64,000 bases of DNA from Mycobacterium sp. URHD0025 (GTDB lineage Bacteria; Actinomycetota; Actinomycetes; Mycobacteriales; Mycobacteriaceae), in contig NZ_AUEQ01000001.1 in NCBI RefSeq assembly GCF_000426065.1, forward strand, positions 845,304 through 909,303, given 5' to 3'. Made by a program: the position numbers and the translations under genes. The notes below the pieces were generated by a model. That model was given only the letters and a program-made list of their open reading frames with translations. It had not been told where the DNA came from and ran no database searches. This document shows, piece by piece, positions 30,388 through 38,899 of the stretch. Position 1 is the stretch's first letter. Every line of letters begins with the position of its first letter.

Positions 30388-31827
30388 TTATGCTCGATGA
30401 GGCCCGAGGGTACGAGCAAGTGTCGTGTCTACCATCCCGACGCCTTTGGAATCACCCAGGTGCTCAAGAAGTGCTCGTGCCTCGTTAAGAAGCAAGATAG
30501 CCTCCTTCTGGGCTTCCTGGGTGTTGAGATCAAGTAATGACGCGGCGAGGGTGTGAAGTGCATGGGCTGTGTGTCTATTATCTCCTAGCCGCCGCCCAAT
30601 TTCGACACTGTCGCGGGCGTTTCGAATTGCCTCATCCGTCAGTCCAGCTCGTCGATCAGCACTAGCTTGGACATTCAAGATTCGCCCAAGCGCCGCGTCG
30701 GAGCTGCCGGATTTCTCTGCAATTTCGGCGGCCTTTCGAAGTACCTCGCGCGCCTCATCTGTTCGCCCGGCTTCCCGATACCAAGTGCCCATGTACGTAT
30801 AAACATTGACCAGATCTGGCTGATGATGTGAAAGAACGCGTGCGGCGTCCTCCGCTAAATCTATTGCAGCATCTATTCGTTCGGATGCGTATTCGACACG
30901 TGCTAGCTCAAGGATTGCTCGACCTGCCAGCACATTGTCATGGAGATCTTGACCCATTGCGATGGCCTCGTCGAGTATCTTTGCGGCACGGACAAGTTGC
31001 TCAGTTTCGAAGTCTGGCTTGTTGGGGAAAGCAACGTGACTCATTGCACTTCCAGCGAGGACGCGGCCAAACGACGTTAGAGCCTGCGTAAGTCCCCGAC
31101 GGTCGCCGAGCCGTCTTAACAGGTCTGACGCTGTTTCGAGGTACAACAGGGAAGAATCGAAATCCCGCTGTTCTGCGCGGTAAACACCGACAAGGTGACG
31201 CGCAATTGCCTCGATTTGATCGTCTCTCCTGCTAGCCAGGACTAGCTCCAGTTGGTGGGAAGCTTCGTCGTGTCGACCTAAGCGCCAATCATGAAGCCCT
31301 GTGAGGAAAGCAGCCAGTCGATCTGTTGTTGTTCTCCGCGCTGGCGACTGACTAAGTTGGCGGATCGCCGCAGCCGTGTCAACTGGCCGGCTCGAACTTG
31401 TCTGCAACGTGGCGATTAGAGACCTAATCGATGACGACTCGGAATCTGGATCAGCCCCTGCAACATCGAGGACGGCGACGCTGACTGCCGCGCCTCGATC
31501 GCCGAGTACCTGCGCCAGGCGTGTGTGGAAACCGTTGCGCGCATGCGCTGAGAAGGTGTGGGCGCAGGCGCGATACGTCGCGGGGCTCTCAGCAGCCAGT
31601 CGGGAGGCCAATTCAGACTTCAGCGGATCTGCGATCCGCATCACTCCCGACCACTCGACGAGGAGACCAGCGAGTCGCAGACTGGTGATTGGGTCAGTCT
31701 TGTCGCCGCCGCCAAAGCGCGTCAGCCAGTCTTCGGAGCTCCCCAAGATGCCCGCTGCCACGTGGTTATCGAAGGCGGGTGCGACGCTTAGAACCGAGGC
31801 TTGCGCCTCGAGCAAGTCCATGTCCAC
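30388..31827 (-). CDS. TPR-repeat protein with winged-helix-like N-terminus (STAND-type C-half)
   Basis: A 479-residue protein. The N-terminal ~80 residues (GSSEDWLTRFGGGDKTDPI, LRLAGLLVEWSGVMRIADPL) resemble the winged helix that follows the ATPase in STAND/AP-ATPase proteins. From about 180 on there are at least five TPR units, such as VYTYMGTWYREAGRTDEAREV, RILNVQASADRRAGLTDEAI and HALHTLAASLLDLNTQEAQK. No P-loop is present. The GTG at 31827 starts one base after the stop of the HD gene, so both form one operon. Probably a sensor or scaffold for the HD protein. Confidence 0.8.
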   Translation of the reverse strand: MDMDLLEAQASVLSVAPAFDNHVAAGILGSSEDWLTRFGGGDKTDPITSLRLAGLLVEWSGVMRIADPLKSELASRLAAESPATYRACAHTFSAHARNGFHTRLAQVLGDRGAAVSVAVLDVAGADPDSESSSIRSLIATLQTSSSRPVDTAAAIRQLSQSPARRTTTDRLAAFLTGLHDWRLGRHDEASHQLELVLASRRDDQIEAIARHLVGVYRAEQRDFDSSLLYLETASDLLRRLGDRRGLTQALTSFGRVLAGSAMSHVAFPNKPDFETEQLVRAAKILDEAIAMGQDLHDNVLAGRAILELARVEYASERIDAAIDLAEDAARVLSHHQPDLVNVYTYMGTWYREAGRTDEAREVLRKAAEIAEKSGSSDAALGRILNVQASADRRAGLTDEAIRNARDSVEIGRRLGDNRHTAHALHTLAASLLDLNTQEAQKEAILLLNEARALLEHLGDSKGVGMVDTTLARTLGPHRA

Positions 31828-31828
31828 C

Positions 31829-33463
31829 TCACCTTCTTTGTGTCATCAAATGCCGTTGGCCCTGTAGCTTCACCTTCGTGTAAGAGTCATGGGCCTGGCT
31901 TTCTGCGAGCGCCACGTCCTCCTTAACGAAACGTCGGAGATAGTCAGCAATGTCGTCGGAAGACAAGTCTGACATGGGAACGGCTAGTTGCGCAGCCCCC
32001 ATCGCCGTGAATGTGCTGTCCAAGCCAAGCGTGAGGGCGAATGCGACAGATCCACAGCTCTCACGTAGCTTAGGGGCCAACGTGTTAGCGATCCACGCGA
32101 GGTCGTCCACGTCGACATACTCACCTCCTACTATCGCAAACAGATACGCCTTGTCTTCCCCTGCCGCTGTGATAGCGCTCACGAGACGATCCAGATCATT
32201 CTCATTGTTCCCCCCGTCAGAAGCATGGTGGTTGTCAGCTGACTCAGGGGCGAGGCAGAGTGTCCACTCCTTAATGATGTCGCGCGCGGTGGCGCCCAGT
32301 ACCAACTCGCCGCGGCGACTAACGCACACACGGCGCCCAGCCGCTTCCGCAGCTGCGATGATCGCCTCGAGCAGGTCCGTCTGACCGTCGTCCTGAGGCG
32401 CAAGACTGCCCTTCGGGCCCGGCAAAATGACGACAATGCCGTTATTGTCGACCTCTTGCTGCACCAACTCAAAATTAGTTTGGTGATTTATCAATTGATC
32501 GCGCGTCGTGTCCGCGCGTATCACCGCAAGAGCAGCCTCAGACAATGTCGGTGCGTGAGCCAATGACGTTCCGACGGTTGTGCGGATAATTCGATCAAAG
32601 CTTGCTTGGGAACTAAATCCGGCGATAATTTCGGGCTCGATCATCCCCATTTGCTTCAACAGTTTTACCTCGATCCAGTGTCTGACGATATCGCGATGTT
32701 CCTCGGACAGTTCCGCCGGAAATTTAAGCTCAAGTTCCACGGCAATTCGCCCATCGGTTTGACACACTGGCTTCACAGCTACCACACATTTATGTTTGAA
32801 TGAGTGAGCCTCCGAAATGGGGTTGTCGTCCCTCCACCCGCTTGGCGGCACCGCTCTCTGGTAATGCAGATCAAGTTCATCGGCAAAAAGCAGTAACGCC
32901 GCTAACAGCCTTGCCCTTACGGGGAGATTACGAACGTTTGCGGAATTCGGAAGGCGATGTCGTACAGTCTCTCGATAGTATTTCGTGCCGTGCGCCCGCG
33001 CTACACTCGCCACCAATTCAGCCAATGGCGGATCGTGCTCAGGTAAGCCGAACTGTCGCCAGTCTCTCAATATGTTCTCGGAACTGCGATCCGGATGTTG
33101 GTGTCGCACAAGGGTATATGCGTCTGGTGACATCTCGCCTATCGGCTGCCCCGTCGCCCGTAGGTCCTGCATTCCAACGTCATGAAGCCAAGCAGCTGAC
33201 CAAAGAATGAAGACTTCCAGAGGAGACAAACGATAAGATGGGTGGAGTCTCGGTAGCAAGGCCAACTGCATAGCGTACGAGGCGACTCGTCGACTGTGGT
33301 CCGGTCCATGATCAGTGAACCAAGAGTGGTGAGGCGTTCGCCAGATTTTCTCGACGGCCTCCTGAATTGTCGGGATAGAGGCGACGAGATCGCGCAAATC
33401 CGGATCTTGTAGCAACGCCAAACGCAGTTCATCAACCTCTTGTATTAGAGGGTTATCGGGCAT
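31829..33463 (-). CDS. HD-domain phosphohydrolase-like protein, conflict-system type
   Basis: A 544-residue protein. The HD domain motifs are DHGPDHSRRV (51-60), WLHDVGM with the metal-binding His94-Asp95, ARAHGTKYY (His158) and LFADELDLHYQR (Asp195). This pattern matches the HD-CE type described in bacterial conflict systems. Residues about 330-515 form a second alpha/beta domain (GIVVILPGPKGSL, RRVCVSRRGELVLGATARD, LFAIVGGEYVDVDDLAWIAN) with no canonical Walker A. A nucleotide or nucleic-acid phosphohydrolase effector is likely; substrate unknown. First gene of a two-gene operon with the TPR protein. Confidence 0.78.
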   Translation of the reverse strand: MPDNPLIQEVDELRLALLQDPDLRDLVASIPTIQEAVEKIWRTPHHSWFTDHGPDHSRRVASYAMQLALLPRLHPSYRLSPLEVFILWSAAWLHDVGMQDLRATGQPIGEMSPDAYTLVRHQHPDRSSENILRDWRQFGLPEHDPPLAELVASVARAHGTKYYRETVRHRLPNSANVRNLPVRARLLAALLLFADELDLHYQRAVPPSGWRDDNPISEAHSFKHKCVVAVKPVCQTDGRIAVELELKFPAELSEEHRDIVRHWIEVKLLKQMGMIEPEIIAGFSSQASFDRIIRTTVGTSLAHAPTLSEAALAVIRADTTRDQLINHQTNFELVQQEVDNNGIVVILPGPKGSLAPQDDGQTDLLEAIIAAAEAAGRRVCVSRRGELVLGATARDIIKEWTLCLAPESADNHHASDGGNNENDLDRLVSAITAAGEDKAYLFAIVGGEYVDVDDLAWIANTLAPKLRESCGSVAFALTLGLDSTFTAMGAAQLAVPMSDLSSDDIADYLRRFVKEDVALAESQAHDSYTKVKLQGQRHLMTQRR

Positions 33464-34113
33464 CTATTCCCCCAAGCGGTGCGGTTGCCGTGCGATCGCA
33501 TCCTACTGGTACGCCTTGTCAACTCCGCACCGACTCGCCCGCAAATGGTGCCCCGGTGCGGTGGGCCATTAGCACGTCTGTCGCGCCTGGGACGTTTGCT
33601 TTGGCTGTCGCTGACGTGGCATCGAAACGGGCGCCAACCCCGAGCCGAAGCCCTCTTCTAGAGGGCCGAACTTGGCAAACTGGCTGACTAGGTGCCCTGA
33701 TGAGCTCGGTCGAACTGCACCGCAGGCCCTTAGTCAGGAGTAACGATCTGACGTCGGTTGCGGCACCCGCCTTCGCGGGCACAAGGTCCGTCGCGCTGAG
33801 AGCCGAGTACAGCGTGGCCCCTTCACGACACACATCGCAGTCATCCATCGGATATGACGGGGAATCGGCCGCGTAGGGCCGATTGATAGAGATGCAAGAA
33901 TTTCAGACCCGGGTCGGGTTCGGCTGGAGCTAACGGCGACGCTGCTGCAGCACGTGCGGTCGTCGGCATCGGGAAGCAACAGAGTGGAGACGCCGGTTCT
34001 CATCGTTAGGTGACGACAGTCTTGACGACAATGGTGACGACAGTTGCTCCCTCAACCACGTCGCCTATACAACCACTCGCGCCCTATCGCGCCTGGTCAC
34101 GGCAGCTCCCGGT
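33464..34113. other. right end of island, no confirmed gene
   Basis: No open frame here is convincing. A short plus-strand tail ending at 34013 (LELTATLLQHVRSSA) could be a gene remnant, but it has no start. Three TGACGACA copies lie at 34011-34018, 34023-34030 and 34035-34042, mirroring those at the left end. Confidence 0.5.
34011..34042. repeat. three TGACGACA repeats near attR (candidate integrase arm sites)
   Basis: The octamer occurs at 34011, 34023 and 34035, spaced exactly 12 bp apart, about 72 bp before the attR core. Two more copies lie near attL (26236 and 26287). Regular spacing next to an att core is typical of arm-type binding sites; the role is inferred. Confidence 0.6.
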
Positions 34114-34160
34114 ACTGGCAGTGTGGGGGTCAGGGGTTCGAATCCCCTTAGCTCCACCCA
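34114..34160 (+). repeat. attR: 47-bp direct repeat of the tRNA-Ala 3' half
   Basis: Perfect copy of 26121-26167 without the 5' half of a tRNA, so it is not a functional tRNA gene. It should be the original chromosomal 3' end of the tRNA, displaced by the integration. Confidence 0.92.
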
Positions 34161-34247
34161 AGAGTCCTTATTCGAACCGACGCCCGAAAGGATGTCGGCA
34201 AGGGAAAGAGCTGATCGAGAGTAAAAATAACGAAGTTGTGCGCGTTC

Positions 34248-34271
34248 CGAGGCTCCCGCAAGGGGGCCTCG
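34248..34271 (+). terminator. hairpin after attR, probably the original tRNA-Ala terminator
   Basis: Stem CGAGGC / GCCTCG with a C/G-rich loop, followed by TTTCGTT. It lies about 90 bp past the displaced tRNA 3' end, where a tRNA terminator would be expected. Confidence 0.5.
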
Positions 34272-34341
34272 TTTCGTTGTGCTGGCAATCGAACACTCTC
34301 ATGTCACACCACCAACACCGCCCACTTAGATCTCGGCGCCG

Positions 34342-34962
34342 TCAGCCGCATTGTGGGCCGAACAAGCTCGCTAGTTCTTGAAGCGAGTCCAACCGCAGAT
34401 CGGCAAGCGCCGCCTCATCTTTGAGTGCGTGAATATAGCCCCACGGACCGCGCCGGATGAACACCGTGCGCATCCCGACCGCACGAGCCGGCAGCACGTC
34501 GTTGTCGACGCGATCACCCACATACAAGATGCTGTCGGCAGGAACGTTGGCCTCGGCGATCACGCGGAGGAAAAACGCGGAATCTGGCTTGGCCACACCA
34601 TATTCAGCCGAGGAGGCCACGAAGTCGGCCTCCAGTCCGGCCGCTGCGAGTACCTGGTTGACAGTCGCCGGCTGGTTACCGGCGACGCCGACGATCAAAC
34701 CCGCCCGGCGCACAGCTGCCAGGCACTCCAGAGCATCCGGATATAGATCGCCCTGGGCCGGGTCGACGCCCATCGCGGGCCGATCGACACCGAGAACGCC
34801 CCACAGATCGCGATGGTCTCTACCGGTGGCAATCAATGCTCCCAGTACGCCGCTCAAGGTCAATGGCGTCACCCCCAAACGCTGGGCAAGTTCACTCCAC
34901 ATCCGAGTCTCATCGACCAACGTCTCGCCGACATCGAACACCACGCATCGGATTTGCGACAA
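34342..34962 (-). CDS. HAD-superfamily hydrolase
   Basis: Haloacid dehalogenase-type phosphatase: motif I CVVFDVGETLVDETR with the nucleophile Asp, motif II region VGVAGNQPATV, motif III Lys in EYGVAKPDSAFF, and motif IV YVGDRVDNDVLPAR. The TTG at 34962 puts the start just before the first beta strand, as in homologues. The frame is open to a GTG at 35067, which would overlap the glycoside hydrolase gene start region less plausibly. It is the first gene outside the island. Substrate unknown. Confidence 0.82.
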   Translation of the reverse strand: MSQIRCVVFDVGETLVDETRMWSELAQRLGVTPLTLSGVLGALIATGRDHRDLWGVLGVDRPAMGVDPAQGDLYPDALECLAAVRRAGLIVGVAGNQPATVNQVLAAAGLEADFVASSAEYGVAKPDSAFFLRVIAEANVPADSILYVGDRVDNDVLPARAVGMRTVFIRRGPWGYIHALKDEAALADLRLDSLQELASLFGPQCG

Positions 34963-35080
34963 GAACCCTGTGCCCGTCAGCCGCGGGTTTCGCACCCGAT
35001 CCCTCCCCACAGTGGTCCCGATCAAACCGCCCGCCTGAACCCGAATAAAGTCGACATTCTCACTCACCCGAGGGCGGGCG

Positions 35081-35956
35081 CTACACCAGGGCGGCGACCG
35101 TGTCGAAGTACACGCCCTTGTTAGCGCCTGCGCTGTCTCTGATGCCGTACCCGCCACCGTCGCCTGCGGTGTCCTGATAGCAGAAGAACCAGGTGAGCGG
35201 GAAGCTTGGGTCCTCGTTCGCCAGTTGCCATGTCAGCCAGTCGGACGCGTCAGCCAAGCTCACCTTGCCCGGCGTGATATAGCCGACCTCGGTGAAGGCC
35301 ATCGGCCGGGTATCGCCTTTGGTCGCCTGTACTGCCTTGAGTGCGTTGATCTGCGCGATGCCGAACGGGTTTGTCCGCGGATCGACAAAGGTGGCGTTCT
35401 GGTCGTCTTTGATGCTGTACGGGTGGTAGCCCAGCAGGTCGTAGTCGCCATTCTCGCCGGCCGCGTACATTCCGTTGAGCCAGTCCACCGGAGATTTGTT
35501 CGACCCGAAGGTCGGGTAGGCCGCCATTCCTCCCGAGATGACTTGTGAGCCAACCGCTCTGATTTTGGGTGCTGCGGCTTTGAGGTACGAGACGTAGGTG
35601 GCCGGGCTACCGATGGTGAACGCGATGAGGTTGGGTTCGTTCCACACCTCGTAGTACGGGATGTTGCCGAAGATTTCGGTGCACTTGCCCACGAAGTTGC
35701 CGAACCCGGTGGCGCTGTGGTTGAACGGATAGTGGATGCCCAGGCACGGCATCGGGGTCAGGCCGCGAGCGGTCAATGCGTTCTTCACCGCCGTGACGGG
35801 GGCGTAGTTGGTCTGGCCCAGGAAATTGCTCAGGTAGCCCCAGTCGACCGCGAACCGCACCGTTTGAAAGCCCATGGCAGCAATCCCGTCCAGTGTGGTG
35901 GCCAGATTGGTGGACGACAACTGGCACAGGTTGCTCTGGTTGATACCGATACTCAC
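35081..35956 (-). CDS. glycoside hydrolase-like (beta/alpha)8 protein
   Basis: A 291-residue protein. YYEVWNEPNLIAF holds the Asn-Glu-Pro acid/base motif of clan GH-A enzymes (GH5/GH39-like), AFTEVGYITPG holds a later Glu that would be the nucleophile, and FQTVRFAVDWGYLSNF is an early strand. There is no signal peptide at the GTG start (35956), so either the protein is cytoplasmic or the true N-terminus is different. The sugar substrate cannot be predicted. Confidence 0.78.
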   Translation of the reverse strand: MSIGINQSNLCQLSSTNLATTLDGIAAMGFQTVRFAVDWGYLSNFLGQTNYAPVTAVKNALTARGLTPMPCLGIHYPFNHSATGFGNFVGKCTEIFGNIPYYEVWNEPNLIAFTIGSPATYVSYLKAAAPKIRAVGSQVISGGMAAYPTFGSNKSPVDWLNGMYAAGENGDYDLLGYHPYSIKDDQNATFVDPRTNPFGIAQINALKAVQATKGDTRPMAFTEVGYITPGKVSLADASDWLTWQLANEDPSFPLTWFFCYQDTAGDGGGYGIRDSAGANKGVYFDTVAALV

Positions 35957-36168
35957 TTACGTTCCCCTCATTTTCGAATTCAGCGCCCAGAAGGTTGGGC
36001 GATCCTTGTAGCGAGACCCTCAGCGTTGGGGCCTGCCGATTGCAGCCGCATGTTCGCGAACTGTGTCCCGCGTGTGGTGATGGCGGCGATCAAACCGGTA
36101 TCTGGTTGGGTCGCTTCAGATAGCGCTCCGCAGCGCTATGGCATCACCACCATGATGGGATGACACGG

Positions 36169-37491
36169 CTAGTCGGTAGTGCCGGCCGAAGGCCTTTTCG
36201 TGGTGTCCTTCTGGGCCGCAGTCTTTTTGGCGTCGCCTCGAAGCCGCTGGTGCACACGCTTGGCGCCCGCCTTGAGTTGACCAGCAGGATCCGTGACCTG
36301 ATCCCTGCCCGCAACCCGGCGCGACTTCACGGCGGTCTGAGCGCCGGTCGTGGCCGCATGCTCAGGCGTGCCCGGATTCTCGACGACCTCATCGACGCTG
36401 ACATTGCCGGTGACCGGGACGCGCGCCTTGGCGCGGATCATGGAGGCAGCCGGCACCGACACCGCACCGGCCCGCTCGACGCTCTCGCCGGCTTTGAGAT
36501 TCGCAACCGAGCCCAGGTCGGTGTCAACGCTGGGGGCCTTCAGGGCAGGCAGTGGATCGCCGTAGTTGGGATCTACCTTCAGCACCTTCGCGACGCCGTT
36601 GCGCACAGCGTTGGTGGCGCCCCACAGCACCTTGTCGCGGAACTGAATGATCCGTCCGTCCTGCAACGATGAGACCTCATGCTTTCCGTCCGTCCCGCCG
36701 ACCGGCCTGGGCAGCACCTTGGCCAGCGCGTCGATGGCCGGATCGGCCGCCCACAATGGGGCATCGACGATGTCGCGCACAGCCAGATACAGCGACTTGT
36801 TGTCGCCCGTCGTCAACGCCGCAGCGGCGCCGACAGCGAGCCGCGCTACCGCCAACGGTGATACCGCAACCGCTTGGAGCGCGCGCACCGCCGTCCCGCC
36901 GACACCAAAGCCCAGCGTGATCGCGCCCTGGAACAGGTTCGCGGGTGGTCCGGCCTGGCTTGGATCCGGCAACGGGGTACCTGTGTCCGGATAGACATGG
37001 AGGGCCTGGGCGATCTGGGCGTTGATGGCATCCGCGGTGGGCCGCAGGACGTGGTCTACGAAGTCCACCATCGCACCGTCGGCCGCAGTGTTGTTCCATG
37101 GGGCGCCGTCGGTACCACCGGCCGGTGGCGGAAGGACCTGGGCCAGGGCTTCGAAAGTTGGAGAGGCGATTATCGCTGGTGCGGAGACTAATTGGCGGAC
37201 TGTGTTGTAGAAGCTCCTGTTGTCTTGCCGACCCAAATCGTAGGCGCCGACCAGCACCGCAGCCGCTGCGTCGACGGCGTAGTAGGCCAACAGGTCCAGC
37301 GACGAGGAGATGCCGTCACCCACGATGGCCGCGGCCTCCAGTGGATCGGTCACAGCGGTGAGATCCAGGTAGGCGGTCTGTACTGCCGGCACCGGGTGCG
37401 GCGCGGAGTCGGTCAGCGGACTGAGAGCAACAACACTCGCGGTCAGTATCGCCGCACCCGCCGTTAACGATTCCTTCACTCCGACATACAT
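36169..37491 (-). CDS. exported mycobacterial protein with internal duplication
   Basis: A 440-residue protein with an N-terminal signal peptide or anchor (ESLTAGAAILTASVVALSPL). Two related halves follow, each with a DLGRQDNRSFYNTVRQLVSAP / TTGDNKSLYLAVRDIVDAP unit and a VLPPPAGGTDG / VLPRPVGGTDG unit. The C-terminal ~110 residues are low-complexity, Lys/Arg/Thr-rich and probably disordered. The duplication is directly visible. The architecture resembles unnamed mycobacterial secreted proteins; function unknown. Confidence 0.78.
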   Translation of the reverse strand: MYVGVKESLTAGAAILTASVVALSPLTDSAPHPVPAVQTAYLDLTAVTDPLEAAAIVGDGISSSLDLLAYYAVDAAAAVLVGAYDLGRQDNRSFYNTVRQLVSAPAIIASPTFEALAQVLPPPAGGTDGAPWNNTAADGAMVDFVDHVLRPTADAINAQIAQALHVYPDTGTPLPDPSQAGPPANLFQGAITLGFGVGGTAVRALQAVAVSPLAVARLAVGAAAALTTGDNKSLYLAVRDIVDAPLWAADPAIDALAKVLPRPVGGTDGKHEVSSLQDGRIIQFRDKVLWGATNAVRNGVAKVLKVDPNYGDPLPALKAPSVDTDLGSVANLKAGESVERAGAVSVPAASMIRAKARVPVTGNVSVDEVVENPGTPEHAATTGAQTAVKSRRVAGRDQVTDPAGQLKAGAKRVHQRLRGDAKKTAAQKDTTKRPSAGTTD

Positions 37492-37804
37492 TTTGCCCCC
37501 CGATTCGACGCACTGAACAGGGGGAACATATCGCCGATAGCGAACTACCGCAGGCCAATTTCATGAACATCGTCGGCGCCCTCGCCGCCTCGGTTGTCGA
37601 CGACCAGTAGTGGCAACGCGTGCCCCGGCAAAATGCTCGGTCGTGATCCCGCATATCTGTGAATGCGGGCGTTTTGAGCAACGTCGACCTCCACGCTGGA
37701 ATTTTGTCAGCGCCCGTCGGGTTTGGGCCACAATGCCAAGCGAGGTCACGATCGGCTCAGACGATCCACGCAGTACGTTGCCTGCATCCCGGCGAAGGGC
37801 GGAA
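37492..37804. other. intergenic, nothing recognised
   Basis: About 310 bp between the exported protein's start and the end of the DUF7832-like gene. Only short Arg-rich frames occur; no tRNA, repeat or strong hairpin was seen. It should hold the promoter of the exported protein. Confidence 0.5.
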
Positions 37805-38224
37805 TCACCGGGTGCTTGCGAAGATTCGGTAGGCCTCGTCGAGCTCGGGTGCTACCGCGTCGTAAACGTCCCATGAGTCGGGAGCGGCGTAGCTCACGTC
37901 GTAGGCGGCGATCGTTGGAATGTAGTCGTAGGCCTTGAGATATGCGCTATATGCAGCTTCGGTGAACGCGGCGCCCGGCGGCGTCAGCATGGATTCATTG
38001 ATCTCTCCGCAACAGTGCTGAAGAACGAACCGTCCAGGTGTCACGGATCTGTTCAACAAAGGCGCCACGTCCTCGTAGCCGGGATCAACCATCCGATTGT
38101 GCGCGAGCCATGCGAAGAACATCCCAATATGAGTCGCTGCGTTGTCCAGCGGGAGACCGTGCTCACCCACCGTGTCGTAGTGCCAGCCGGCGTCGTCGTA
38201 GGTCACCATCTCATTTTGCGGCAA
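37805..38224 (-). CDS. DUF7832-like immunity-type protein
   Basis: A 139-residue acidic protein starting MVTYDDAGWHYD, with NAATHIGMFFAWLAHNRMVD, the pattern I recall for DUF7832 proteins found with polymorphic toxins. C-terminal segments SAYLKAYDYIPTIAAYDVSY and DSWDVYDAVAPELDEAYRIF support one compact domain. It lies about 265 bp after the next upstream immunity gene of the toxin locus and has no toxin of its own here, so it may be an orphan immunity gene. The first Met or the internal MVTYDD could be the start. Confidence 0.7.
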   Translation of the reverse strand: MPQNEMVTYDDAGWHYDTVGEHGLPLDNAATHIGMFFAWLAHNRMVDPGYEDVAPLLNRSVTPGRFVLQHCCGEINESMLTPPGAAFTEAAYSAYLKAYDYIPTIAAYDVSYAAPDSWDVYDAVAPELDEAYRIFASTR

Positions 38225-38489
38225 CGGTCACGACGTCTGACGCACCATTATTCTGACCCCTCCAATCACGACACCCCTGACGTTGATGCCCTCAGGGCAG
38301 ACGGCCGGCTACAAGGGCGCCCCCAGTCGGTGAAGGCTGGGGGCGACGCTCATCGGATCACTCGGCCTCATCGTCGAGCAGGAAGCTGATATCTGTTGCG
38401 TCGCTGGCAGGGAATCGTTTCGTTCATGAGGGATGAAGCCACACTTTATGTCGACTATTTGCAATGACGCACGGCACAGCTGGCCGTGA

Positions 38490-38894
38490 TCATGTGGGAT
38501 CTATCAGAACATTAACCTCACGCGCCGCTGACGGCCTGTCTGCAAAAATCTGGAGGTGGATCGTTTCACCGACCTCAAAGGGGCATTTCGCGATAGTGTC
38601 CTCCGAATTTCCTACCGCTAGATATCCGCTATCAAGGGTCAATTCGCCCGAATAGATGCGCTCACCTAGAGACTGTTCGGAAGTTCCCTTGTATACCCTC
38701 ACGCGAATGTCGGTGTCGCTGTCAATGGCTTCATCCGAGGTTATAGTCTTCACCAGCACAGAATGGTCCGTGTAACTGCACGCCGACTCGCCGGACTCCG
38801 CACCGTCGGAAGTGTCGAAGTCCTCGATATAGACACGGTGGTAGTCGGGAAATACTTCCGTTTCGAGAATCAGCGAGTTCTGTGGAGCCGACAT
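38490..38894 (-). CDS. candidate immunity protein for the NucA/NucB-type toxin
   Basis: A 134-residue acidic, beta-rich protein whose ATG lies 5 bp after the stop of the toxin gene, the usual immunity position. Length and strand pattern (TDIRVRVYKG, IYSGELTLDSGYLAVGNSED, CPFEVGETIHLQIF) recall ComJ, the known inhibitor of NucA nuclease; that similarity is from memory and not proven. The gene is visibly less GC-rich than the core. Confidence 0.65.
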   Translation of the reverse strand: MSAPQNSLILETEVFPDYHRVYIEDFDTSDGAESGESACSYTDHSVLVKTITSDEAIDSDTDIRVRVYKGTSEQSLGERIYSGELTLDSGYLAVGNSEDTIAKCPFEVGETIHLQIFADRPSAAREVNVLIDPT

Positions 38895-38899
38895 TGAAT

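Larger units (their letters stand above)
26121..34160. mobile_element. tRNA-Ala-integrated genomic island, about 8 kb, no visible integrase
   Basis: Bounded by perfect 47-bp direct repeats, the left one completing the tRNA gene. Contents are accessory: a nuclease-like three-gene module, a decayed MobF relaxase, and a TPR/HD gene pair with visibly more AT-rich codons than the flanks. No tyrosine or serine recombinase, excisionase or replication gene could be recognised, so the element is either a satellite mobilised in trans or a remnant that lost its integrase. Confidence 0.88.

Noticed and set aside
30123..30488. 121-codon plus-strand frame near the relaxase remnant
   Set aside because: Arg-rich composition, no RBS and overlap with the TPR gene end.
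26168..34113. CRISPR array or integrase gene inside the island
   Set aside because: No regularly spaced direct repeats with unique spacers and no R-H-R-Y or resolvase motifs were seen in any frame examined.
38464..38655. Short plus-strand frame opposite the immunity gene
   Set aside because: No RBS, and the minus-strand immunity-type gene is far better supported by position and composition.
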